In this document: positions 7,344-14,221 of the stretch, piece after piece | Numbering within the stretch: the first letter of the stretch is position 1 | Layout: each line of letters starts with the position of its first letter | Source of the DNA: Streptomyces kanamyceticus | Lineage (GTDB): Bacteria > Actinomycetota > Actinomycetes > Streptomycetales > Streptomycetaceae | DNA: 64,000 nt | Direction of reading: 5' to 3' | Assembly (NCBI RefSeq): GCF_008704495.1 | Contig: NZ_CP023699.1 | Coordinates: 3,224,001 to 3,288,000, forward strand | Notes under the pieces: model-generated | Databases searched by the model: none | Told to the model about the DNA's origin: nothing | Seen by the model: only the letters and a program-made list of their open reading frames with translations | Position numbers and translations under genes: made by a program

Positions 7344-8552
7344 TCAACGGAAGATCCCCGTGTGCCCGAGCGAGTAGCGGCCCGGCTGCGGGTAGACCGC
7401 GAGCCCGTGCGGCCCCTTGCCCACCGGGATGCGGGCCAGCTGGACGCCGGTGCGGGTGTCGATGGCGTACACCTCGGAGTTGTAACGCCCGGACAGCCAG
7501 AGGGTGTTGCCGTCCGCCGAGACGCCGCCCATGTCGGGGCTGCCGCCCTGCGGGAGCTTCCACTTCTTGGTGAGCTTGTTCTTCGGGAAGTCGAAGACGG
7601 AGATGGTGCCCTCGCCGCGGTTGGAGATGTACATCTCCTTGGAGTCGCGGCTGACGTACAGGCCGTGGCAGCCCTTGCCGGTGGGGAGCAGCTTGGGCGT
7701 CGTGAACTTCTTGCCGTCCAGGACCCACATGCCGTGCGCCATCATGTCGGCGACGTAGAACGTCTTGCCGTCCGGGGACATCTTCACGTCCTGCGGCATG
7801 GCGCCCTCGAAGGGGATCTTCTGCTGGCCGACGACCTCCATCTTCTCGGTGTCGACCTTGAGGAGTTCGCCGGAGAATTCGCAGGACACGATGAAGTAGC
7901 GGCCGTCCATGGAGAAGTCGGCGTGGTTGACGCCCGCGCAGGTGACCGGGACGGTCTTGACGCGGTTCATGGTCTTCGGGTCGCGGAAGACCAGTTCGCG
8001 GTCCATGGAGGCCATGACGACGGCGTACTTGCCGTTCGGTGTGAAGTAGAGGTTGTAGGGGTCGGAGACCTCGACGGTGCGTCCCGTCTTGCCGGTCACC
8101 GGGTCGATGGCGGTGAGGCTGTCGCCGAGGTCGTTGTTGACCCAGAGCGTCTTCATGTCCCAGGAGGGGACGACGTGCTGGGGCTGGTTGCCGACCGGGA
8201 TGGTCTCGATGACCTCGTACGTCTTGGGGTCGATGACCGACACCGTGTTGGAGCTGGTGTTGGGGACGTAGACGCGCGGCAGGAACTTCTTGGCCACGGG
8301 CTGGAGCGCGTTCGGGCGGTCGGCCGCGTAGGCGTCCTTCGGGTCGAGCACGGGCGGCATGCCGGGCAGGCCCGGGGCCGCCTTCGGCTGGGCGGGCTTG
8401 CGGATGCCCGCCGTACCGAGGGCCTCGTCGGCGCGTTCGTCGCCGCCGCTGCCGCAGCCCGCGAGGACGGCGAGCGCGGCGCCGGTGGCGAGCACGGCCG
8501 CGGTGCGCCGGGTCAGGTGGAGTCTGGGGGGCGAGGTGAGTTTCCGATGCAT
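7344..8552 (-). CDS. lipoprotein with YncE-like seven-bladed beta-propeller
   Basis: The 402 residues start at ATG 8552, whose A is shared with the stop of the upstream deacetylase gene (TGATG), so translation is coupled. An Arg-rich N-terminus and hydrophobic stretch end in a lipobox, VLAGCGSG, so the protein is lipid-anchored outside the membrane. The rest is a repeated beta-propeller: blades such as VYVPNTSSNTVSVIDPKTYE and MYISNRGEGTISVFD match the YncE/40-residue YVTN repeat. Proteins of this type bind partners or ligands and have no common catalytic activity. The role with the deacetylase-like partner is unknown. Confidence 0.85.
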   Translation of the reverse strand: MHRKLTSPPRLHLTRRTAAVLATGAALAVLAGCGSGGDERADEALGTAGIRKPAQPKAAPGLPGMPPVLDPKDAYAADRPNALQPVAKKFLPRVYVPNTSSNTVSVIDPKTYEVIETIPVGNQPQHVVPSWDMKTLWVNNDLGDSLTAIDPVTGKTGRTVEVSDPYNLYFTPNGKYAVVMASMDRELVFRDPKTMNRVKTVPVTCAGVNHADFSMDGRYFIVSCEFSGELLKVDTEKMEVVGQQKIPFEGAMPQDVKMSPDGKTFYVADMMAHGMWVLDGKKFTTPKLLPTGKGCHGLYVSRDSKEMYISNRGEGTISVFDFPKNKLTKKWKLPQGGSPDMGGVSADGNTLWLSGRYNSEVYAIDTRTGVQLARIPVGKGPHGLAVYPQPGRYSLGHTGIFR

Positions 8553-9328
8553 CAGGTAAGGAGCTCCGTGGTCGTCACCGCGCGCAGACCGCGGCGTTCC
8601 AGTTCTTGCAGGACGGCGGGGAGCGCGGCGACCGTGTCCGCGTACCCGAAGTGGAGGCTCACCACGGATCCCGGGCGGATCTCGGCGGCGATCTTGCGGG
8701 TGACGGCGGGGGCGCCCGGCGAGGTGAAGTCGAGGGAGTCGACGTCGTACGAGAGGACGTGCGGGTAGCCCGCGCGGTGGGCGAGCCGTTCGACGAGGGG
8801 GGTCGCCGTGCGCGTGCGCGAGGGGCGGAACCAGGTGCCGATGGATCCGGTGAGGCGGCGCAGGCGGTCCGCGCAGCCGGTGATCTCGGCGTAGGCGTCG
8901 GCCTCGGGCATGTCGTTGACGTCGAGGTGGTGGTGGGTGTGGTTGCCGAGGTCGTGGCCGCCTTCGAGGATGCGGCGGGCCAGCTCGGGGTGCTCGTCGA
9001 GCCAGCTGCCGACGGCGAGGACGGTGATCCTGGCACCGGCCTTCTCGGCCTGGTCGAGCAGGGTCTTCGCGGTGGCCGGGTCGCCCTGGCCGTGGAAGGT
9101 GAGCGCTACCCGGGGGCGGGTGCGGGGGCCGTGGGCGATCTGGGCGGGCAGGCCGGGGAGGCGGCGGGGCGCGGGGGCCGCGGGGGCGGGCCGGGGAGTC
9201 TTGGCCGCGGGCGGGCGTGCGTGCGCGGCGGGTCCTGTGCCGGTCGTGGCGCACCCGGTGGTGAGCGCGCCCGTGACGGCCAGTCCGGCGCCCGCGCGCA
9301 GGAGGGCGCGGCGGTCGGTCTCGATCAC
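8552..9328 (-). CDS. polysaccharide deacetylase-like Tat lipoprotein with altered NodB motif
   Basis: Starting at the GTG at 9328, the 258 residues have a twin-arginine lipoprotein leader: TDRRALLRAGAG, then LTTGC. The NodB fold is recognisable, with the metal-binding LGNHTHHH, but the first motif reads LTFHGQGDP where active enzymes have TFDDGP, and the usual RPPYG region reads RPSRTRT. The catalytic base Asp and one metal ligand therefore look replaced. It may be an inactive or re-purposed deacetylase. The start has no ribosome site and an AT-rich -10-like region just upstream, consistent with a leaderless transcript. Coupled to the beta-propeller lipoprotein. Confidence 0.78.
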   Translation of the reverse strand: MIETDRRALLRAGAGLAVTGALTTGCATTGTGPAAHARPPAAKTPRPAPAAPAPRRLPGLPAQIAHGPRTRPRVALTFHGQGDPATAKTLLDQAEKAGARITVLAVGSWLDEHPELARRILEGGHDLGNHTHHHLDVNDMPEADAYAEITGCADRLRRLTGSIGTWFRPSRTRTATPLVERLAHRAGYPHVLSYDVDSLDFTSPGAPAVTRKIAAEIRPGSVVSLHFGYADTVAALPAVLQELERRGLRAVTTTELLT

Positions 9329-9577
9329 ACGACCATTTAATGGGTAAAGAGGCAGAAAGGGGGTGATTGTCCGCTTCGAGGCCCTCGCGGGTCGGAGTGA
9401 CCGGGCGTCGACCCCGACGGGCGAACCTTGCTTATCGGCCGTCACAGGCTCCACTTAGCCAGCGTTTACCAGGCAGGTGTCCCATCTCACCAAGGATTCA
9501 CCCCTAAACTGTCACTCTTTGACCACCTATGCCCGGAATGAGACTTTTGGATCGCTGGCCCCCGTCTGCCATAGTCG
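9329..9577. other. intergenic region, promoters only
   Basis: No gene is visible. It holds the presumed promoter of the deacetylase gene at its left end and, at 9547-9575, a TTGGAT-17-CATAGT promoter-like pair that would start the C-rich RNA candidate on the plus strand. Confidence 0.4.
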
Positions 9578-9700
9578 GAGCCACGACCCCCATTGACCCG
9601 GGCTCAGGTCGTCATCAGCGGCTGTGGACCACACCCCAATCGGTCCCGGCGCTTCACGCAGGCCCCCGCAGCGCCGACATACCGGCGACCCGGGGGCTTT
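9578..9700 (+). ncRNA. candidate small RNA, two C-rich hairpin loops and a terminator (6C-like)
   Basis: Downstream of a promoter-like TTGGAT (9547) and CATAGT (9570) pair lie three hairpins. GAGCC/GGCTC (9578-9605) has a CCCCC loop. GGACC/GGTCC (9626-9646) has a CCCC loop. GCCCCCG/CGGGGGC (9662-9697) has an inner CGCCG/CGGCG stem followed by TTT. Two stems with C-rich loops ahead of a terminator is the architecture described for the actinobacterial 6C RNA. I cannot run the covariance model, so the family is a suggestion. Confidence 0.5.
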
Positions 9701-9745
9701 CGTGCACCCGCCCCACCACCCGCCCCACCCCGCCCCGGGTGACCC

Positions 9746-10261
9746 TCAGCGGTCCAGGACCCGCATCTCGAACCACGTCGTCTTGCCGCGCGGCAGCAGA
9801 TCGACGCCCCAGCGGTCGGAGAGCTTGTCGACGAGGAAGAGGCCCCGACCGCTCAGGTCCGTCTCGCGGACGGGCATCAGACAGGGCAGTCCGCGCGAGG
9901 GGTCGCGCACCTCTACGCGTATCCAGCCGCGCCGCCGCTGCATGCGCAGGCCGAAGACGCGGGCGCCGGTGTGCCGCACGGCGTTCCCCACGAGTTCGGA
10001 GACGAGCAGGACGACGTCCTCGGTGAGCTTCGGGGAGAGTCCCCAGTGGCGGAGGACCACGACCTGGGCGAGGCGGCGCGCGATGGCGGCGGACTCCGGG
10101 CGCGAGGGCAGCGGAACTTCCGCGTCCGTCGGATTGCCGAACAACTCCAGCGCCTTGAGCGCGTGTTCGTCCTCTACCGCCGGCGACCAGCGTGCCGCGG
10201 TCGCACTACCGTGCCGCCGCGGCCGTTCATAACCCTCCAGCCCCGCCATGCCCCCCATCAT
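9746..10261 (-). CDS. RsbW-like ATP-binding protein (HATPase_c_2, anti-sigma type)
   Basis: The protein is 171 residues long from ATG 10261 (MMGGMAGLEG); an in-frame ATG at 10342 lies upstream of a strong leader hairpin and has no ribosome site, so I prefer the shorter form. The GHKL N-box is clear (LLVSELVGNAVRHTGA) and the G1/G2 region reads LSGRGLFLVDKLSDRWG. Such stand-alone kinases regulate sigma or anti-anti-sigma proteins by phosphorylation, and streptomycetes have dozens. No sigma factor or STAS gene adjoins it, so the partner is unknown. Confidence 0.82.
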   Translation of the reverse strand: MMGGMAGLEGYERPRRHGSATAARWSPAVEDEHALKALELFGNPTDAEVPLPSRPESAAIARRLAQVVVLRHWGLSPKLTEDVVLLVSELVGNAVRHTGARVFGLRMQRRRGWIRVEVRDPSRGLPCLMPVRETDLSGRGLFLVDKLSDRWGVDLLPRGKTTWFEMRVLDR

Positions 10262-10302
10262 GGCCGCCCGGAGCGCCCTCCGGGGCCGTTCCGGCGTAAT
10301 AG

Positions 10303-10331
10303 GCCCCCCGGAACCAACCATTCCGGGGGGC
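10303..10331 (-). promoter_or_regulatory. leader hairpin upstream of the RsbW-like gene
   Basis: GCCCCCCGGAA and TTCCGGGGGGC form an 11-base perfect stem with a 7-base loop, about 40 bases before the chosen start at 10261. It could attenuate or stabilise the mRNA leader. Confidence 0.5.
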
Positions 10332-10432
10332 TGGATAGGCATATGCCACTGGCAGAACGGACCGCCAGAAGCGGCCCTGACCTGCGATGACTTCTCGCTT
10401 ACGAGTGATCACCGAGTGCCCCGAGCACGGTG

Positions 10433-10453
10433 GACTTAAGGCTCTGTTAAGTC
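10433..10453. promoter_or_regulatory. GACTTAA inverted repeat
   Basis: GACTTAA and TTAAGTC flank a 7-base spacer in the AT-richer part of the gap between the enoyl-CoA hydratase and RsbW-like genes. It may be an operator for the minus-strand RsbW-like gene or the end of the hydratase transcript. Confidence 0.4.
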
Positions 10454-10536
10454 GGCCATAAACCGCTCCTTCGGGGGACGCGCGGGCGCGCGCGGGTCAA
10501 CTCAGCTGACCTCGGGGGCAGTTCGGCGGTCGCGGC

Positions 10537-11304
10537 TCAGAGGAACTTGGCCTTGCCAGGTCCCTCCTCGACGAAGCTCCGCATGCCCCGCTCGCGGTCC
10601 TCGGTCGCGAACAGACCGGCGAACCAGGTGCGCTCGATGGCCAGGCCCGTGTCGATGTCCGTCTGGAGGCCCGCGTCGATCGACTCCTTGGCGGCGCGCA
10701 GCGCGATGGCAGGGCCCTTGGCGAGGCGCGCGGCCCACGCGTACGCCTGTTCGTACACCTCGGCGGCGGGTACGACACGGTCCACCAGGCCGATGGCGAG
10801 CGCCTCTTCGGCCTTCACGTGGCGGCCCGTGAAGATCAGATCCTTCGCCTTGGAGGGGCCGACCAGGCGGGCCAGGCGCTGGGTGCCGCCCGCGCCGGGG
10901 ATGACGCCGAGCAGGATCTCGGGCTGGCCGAGCTTGGCGTTGTCCGCGGCGATGCGGAAGTCCGCGCAGAGCGCGAGCTCGCAACCGCCGCCCAGGGCAT
11001 AGCCGTTGACGGCGGCGACGACGGGCTTGGGGATGCGGGCGACGGCGGTGAAGGACTCCTGCAGGGCTCCGGAGCGCGCGATCATCGCCGCGTGGTCCAT
11101 GTCCTGCATCTCCTTGATGTCCGCGCCCGCGGCGAACACCTTCTCGCCGCCGTGGATCACCACGGCGCGCACGTCGTCGCGGCGGGCGGCCTCCTCGGCC
11201 AGTTCCTTGATGCGGTCCTGGGTGGCGATGTCCAGGGCGTTCATGGGCGGGCGGTCGAGCCGAATGGTGCCGACGCCTTCGGTGACTTCGAGGGTTGCGG
11301 TCAT
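10537..11304 (-). CDS. enoyl-CoA hydratase/isomerase family protein
   Basis: This 255-residue crotonase-fold enzyme hydrates trans-2-enoyl-CoA in fatty-acid or amino-acid breakdown, or performs a related reaction. The first oxyanion-hole segment is FAAGADIKEM (about residues 57-66). The second is YALGGGCELALCADFRIA, followed by LGQPEILLGVIPGAGGTQRL with the catalytic Glu positions typical of true hydratases. Length is normal. There is no ribosome site; a TAACCT box 7 bases upstream of the ATG suggests a leaderless message. It stands alone. Confidence 0.9.
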   Translation of the reverse strand: MTATLEVTEGVGTIRLDRPPMNALDIATQDRIKELAEEAARRDDVRAVVIHGGEKVFAAGADIKEMQDMDHAAMIARSGALQESFTAVARIPKPVVAAVNGYALGGGCELALCADFRIAADNAKLGQPEILLGVIPGAGGTQRLARLVGPSKAKDLIFTGRHVKAEEALAIGLVDRVVPAAEVYEQAYAWAARLAKGPAIALRAAKESIDAGLQTDIDTGLAIERTWFAGLFATEDRERGMRSFVEEGPGKAKFL

Positions 11305-11393
11305 GGCAGCAGGTTAACGGGGGCTAACGCGCCGGAACCCGGTGCACTTGGTCACAGTGCGCCGGGTCCCGTACGGGAATGGAGGTGGGGGGC

Positions 11394-12635
11394 CTACGCC
11401 TTCCACTTCTCCCACGACATGTTCCAGCCGTTGTAGCCGTTGTCCGGCTGGATCTTCTTGTCGGCGGAGTTCTTCACGACGACGAGGTCGCCGATCATCG
11501 AGTTGCTGAAGAACCAGCCGCCGGGCGTCTTCTTGCTGTAGCCGCCGCGCACGTCGCTCAGGCCTATGCAGCCGTGGCTGGCGTTGGTGTTGCCGAAGGC
11601 GCCGCCCGACCAGTAGTTGCCGTGGATGAACGTGCCGGAGGTGGACAGGCGCATGGCGTGCGGCACGTCCTTGATGTCGTACTCGCCGCCGAAGCCGACG
11701 GTGTCACCGTTCATCCGGGTCACCTGGAGCTTCTCGCTGATGACCATCTCGCCGTTGTACGTCGTCGTGCCCGGGGCGCCCGCGGTGATCGGGATCTTCT
11801 TGATCTGCTTGCCGTCGCGCACGACCGTCATCTGGTGCGTCTTGGCGTCGACGGTGGAGACCTGGCTGCGGCCGACGGTGAACTTCAGGGTCTTGGTCTG
11901 CTTGCCGTAGACGCCGGGGCGGCCCTCGACGCCGTCGAGGTTGAGCTTGACGGTGACCTTCGTACCGGCCGCCCAGTACTTCTCGGGGCGGAAGTCGAGG
12001 CGGTCGTTGCCGAACCAGTGGCCCTCGACGGGGACCGAGGGCTCGGTCTTGATGTCGATGGCCTTCTCGACGGCCTCCGGGTCGGTGATGCCGCGGGTGA
12101 AGCGGACCGAGAACGGCATGCCGACGCCGACCTCGGTGCCGTCCTCCGGATTGAACTGGCCGATGAAGGTGTTCTTCGGCGTCAGCGTCGTGAAGGCGGT
12201 GTCCTTGGCGGACGCGCGTCCTTCGGAGTCCTTCGCCACGGCGTGCACCTTGTACGTGGTGGCCGCCGCGAGATGGTGGGCGGGCGTCCAACTCGCGCCG
12301 CCCGAGGTGATCTTGCCGGGGACCGGGTTGCCCTTGCCGTCCTCGACCTTGACCTCGGAGAGCTTGCCCTTCGCCGCGTCTATCTTGAGGGCGCCGCTGG
12401 TGGCGACCGACTTCGCGCCGTCCTTCGGCGCTATCGTCACGACGGCCGCCGACGCGGCGTTCTTGTCCGAACCGCCCTTGCCCTCGCCGCCCTTGTCCGA
12501 GCCGCCTCCCCCGCCGCAGGCCGCGACGAGGAGCAGTGCCGCCCCCGAAACCGCGGCCGTAAGGCCTCTGGCGCCCCTCCGTCGTACGCGCTCACGCGTA
12601 TCCGACGAATCCCCCGATATCGGTCGCCCGTTCAC
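11394..12635 (-). CDS. lipoprotein L,D-transpeptidase (Ig-like domains plus YkuD)
   Basis: The 413-residue protein starts at GTG 12635 behind GGGGAGAC. A basic N-terminus and hydrophobic core end in LLVAACGGG, a lipobox. Two Ig-like domains follow and then the YkuD catalytic domain with the HGNYW...SHGCIG signature; the nucleophile is Cys356. Such enzymes make 3-3 meso-diaminopimelate cross-links in peptidoglycan, or attach proteins to it, and resist most penicillins. It is adjacent to a paralogue with the same order of domains, 220 bases upstream, and has its own ribosome site and probable promoter. Confidence 0.93.
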   Translation of the reverse strand: MNGRPISGDSSDTRERVRRRGARGLTAAVSGAALLLVAACGGGGGSDKGGEGKGGSDKNAASAAVVTIAPKDGAKSVATSGALKIDAAKGKLSEVKVEDGKGNPVPGKITSGGASWTPAHHLAAATTYKVHAVAKDSEGRASAKDTAFTTLTPKNTFIGQFNPEDGTEVGVGMPFSVRFTRGITDPEAVEKAIDIKTEPSVPVEGHWFGNDRLDFRPEKYWAAGTKVTVKLNLDGVEGRPGVYGKQTKTLKFTVGRSQVSTVDAKTHQMTVVRDGKQIKKIPITAGAPGTTTYNGEMVISEKLQVTRMNGDTVGFGGEYDIKDVPHAMRLSTSGTFIHGNYWSGGAFGNTNASHGCIGLSDVRGGYSKKTPGGWFFSNSMIGDLVVVKNSADKKIQPDNGYNGWNMSWEKWKA

Positions 12636-12855
12636 GATCTTGTCTCCCCTCGCACGGCCTGGTCACAGGCCCGCACCCCAGTGCACCCCGCGCGTTTCAG
12701 ACACGCGCAAGCGTTAGATAACCACACGCCCCGCAGCGATGACTCCCCGCCAATGTCACCGTTCCGTTCCAACTGGGCGCGAGGTGCGGGCAGACCAAGA
12801 TCACCTGCTGGACGACCGCCGGTCACCCCGCGATCACCTGGTGGTGGGCCGTCGG
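12636..12855. other. gap between the two L,D-transpeptidase genes
   Basis: This 220-base gap holds the minus-strand promoter region of the gene ending at 11394 and an imperfect direct repeat, GATCACCTG(C/G)TGG, at about 12800 and 12832. I see no gene in it. Confidence 0.3.
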
Positions 12856-14067
12856 TCAGCTCTCGCGCCGCCACTCCTTCCAGTCCATGTTCCAGCCGCC
12901 GAGGCCGTTGTCAGGAGCGACTTTCTTGTCATTGCTGTTCACGACTTCGACGACGTCCCCGATGAGGCTCCGGTCGAAGAACCAGCCCGCGGGCGTCCGT
13001 GAGCTGCCGCCCTTCACATCGCGCAGGCCCACGCAGCCGTGGCTGACATTCGTGTTGCCAGGGGCGTCCGGGGACCAGTAGTTGCCGTGCAGGAAGGTGC
13101 CGGAGGTCGTCAGGCGCATCGCGTGCGGCACGTCGGGGATGTCGTACTCCCCGCCGAAGCCGACCGTGCGGCTGTTCATCCGGGTCACCTCCAGCATCTC
13201 GGTGACCACCATCTTCCCGTTGTACGTGGTGGTCTTGGGGGCGCCCGCGGTGATCGGCACGGTGGAGATCACCTCGCCGTCCCTGCGCACCTCCATGGTG
13301 TGCTCGGCCGCGTCGACCAGGGACTCCTGGCTGCGGCCCACGGTGAAGGAGAAGCTCTTGTCCTGGAGGCCGTAGACCCCGCGTGCCGCCTGGACGTCCC
13401 GCAGGCGCAGGCCGACGGTGACCTTCGTGCCCGGCTTCCAGTACTCCTCCGGGCGGAAGTCCACGCGCGTCTTGCCGAACCAGTGCGGCTCGATGTCGAC
13501 GGCGGGGTGCGCGGTGACGTGGATGGCGCGCTGGACGGCCGCGCGGTTCTCGATCTCCCGGTTGAACTCCAGGGAGACGATCATGCCGGTGCCGACGGTG
13601 GCGCGGTTCTCCGGTGTCACGTAACCGATGAAGCGCTCGTCGGGGACGTACGTCGTGAACGTGGTGTGCCGGGCCGAGCGCCGGCCGTGGCCGTCCATGG
13701 CGACCGCGTCGACCTTGTACCTCGCGGCGAGCGCGAGGGGGCCTTCGTCCAGCGGCCGCCAGGCCATGCCGTCCTCGTCGATGCGGCCCGGTACGTCGAA
13801 CTCCTGCGCGTCCTGCGTCCGGACGACCTTCACCGACTCCAGGCGGCCGTCGGGGACCTTCACCTCGATCCGTTCGTCGGCCCTGACTCCCTTCATGTCG
13901 TCGTCGGGCGACACCCGGATCGCGTCGGCCGGCGAGCGCGACTTCCCGAGCACTCCGTCGAGCCCACCGGCGGAGCAGCCCGCCGCCCCGGCCATCAGGC
14001 CTGCCCATGTCAATACGGCGGCCAGTGCGGCCCCTGCGCGCCGTGCGCGCCTCGCAACCTGTCTCAC
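12856..14067 (-). CDS. second lipoprotein L,D-transpeptidase
   Basis: The 403-residue protein begins at GTG 14067 (VRQVARRARRAG), with a lipobox in LMAGAAGCSAG. Two Ig-like domains precede a YkuD domain ending with HGNYW and SHGCVG, where Cys345 is the nucleophile. It aligns end to end with the neighbouring transpeptidase, including the C-terminal GGWNMDWKEW tail, so the pair arose by tandem duplication. The open frame extends upstream beyond 14067, but that part is antisense to glgX and not Streptomyces protein-like. The substrate strand may differ from its paralogue. Confidence 0.92.
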   Translation of the reverse strand: MRQVARRARRAGAALAAVLTWAGLMAGAAGCSAGGLDGVLGKSRSPADAIRVSPDDDMKGVRADERIEVKVPDGRLESVKVVRTQDAQEFDVPGRIDEDGMAWRPLDEGPLALAARYKVDAVAMDGHGRRSARHTTFTTYVPDERFIGYVTPENRATVGTGMIVSLEFNREIENRAAVQRAIHVTAHPAVDIEPHWFGKTRVDFRPEEYWKPGTKVTVGLRLRDVQAARGVYGLQDKSFSFTVGRSQESLVDAAEHTMEVRRDGEVISTVPITAGAPKTTTYNGKMVVTEMLEVTRMNSRTVGFGGEYDIPDVPHAMRLTTSGTFLHGNYWSPDAPGNTNVSHGCVGLRDVKGGSSRTPAGWFFDRSLIGDVVEVVNSNDKKVAPDNGLGGWNMDWKEWRRES

Positions 14068-14221
14068 GTGGGTCCCAACGACCGTCCCCCTGCTGGGGAA
14101 ACGTGAGTGCGACGCACGCGGTGGGCAGAACAGTGAGGAGGACGACGTATGGGGAGCCGCGGCCGGGACGCCGCTCGCCCTTCTTCGCGCGTCGACCCAC
14201 CGAGCCGCGGGAGGCGAGTAG

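Noticed and set aside
9529..10232. Plus-strand frames across the C-rich RNA region
   Set aside because: Pro/Arg/Thr-rich random translation; the hairpin order fits an RNA better.
10227..10412. Minus-strand 61-codon frame starting MITRKREVIAGQGRFW in the RsbW leader
   Set aside because: The start region looks slightly protein-like, but no ribosome site is seen and it overlaps the leader hairpin; kept out for lack of support.
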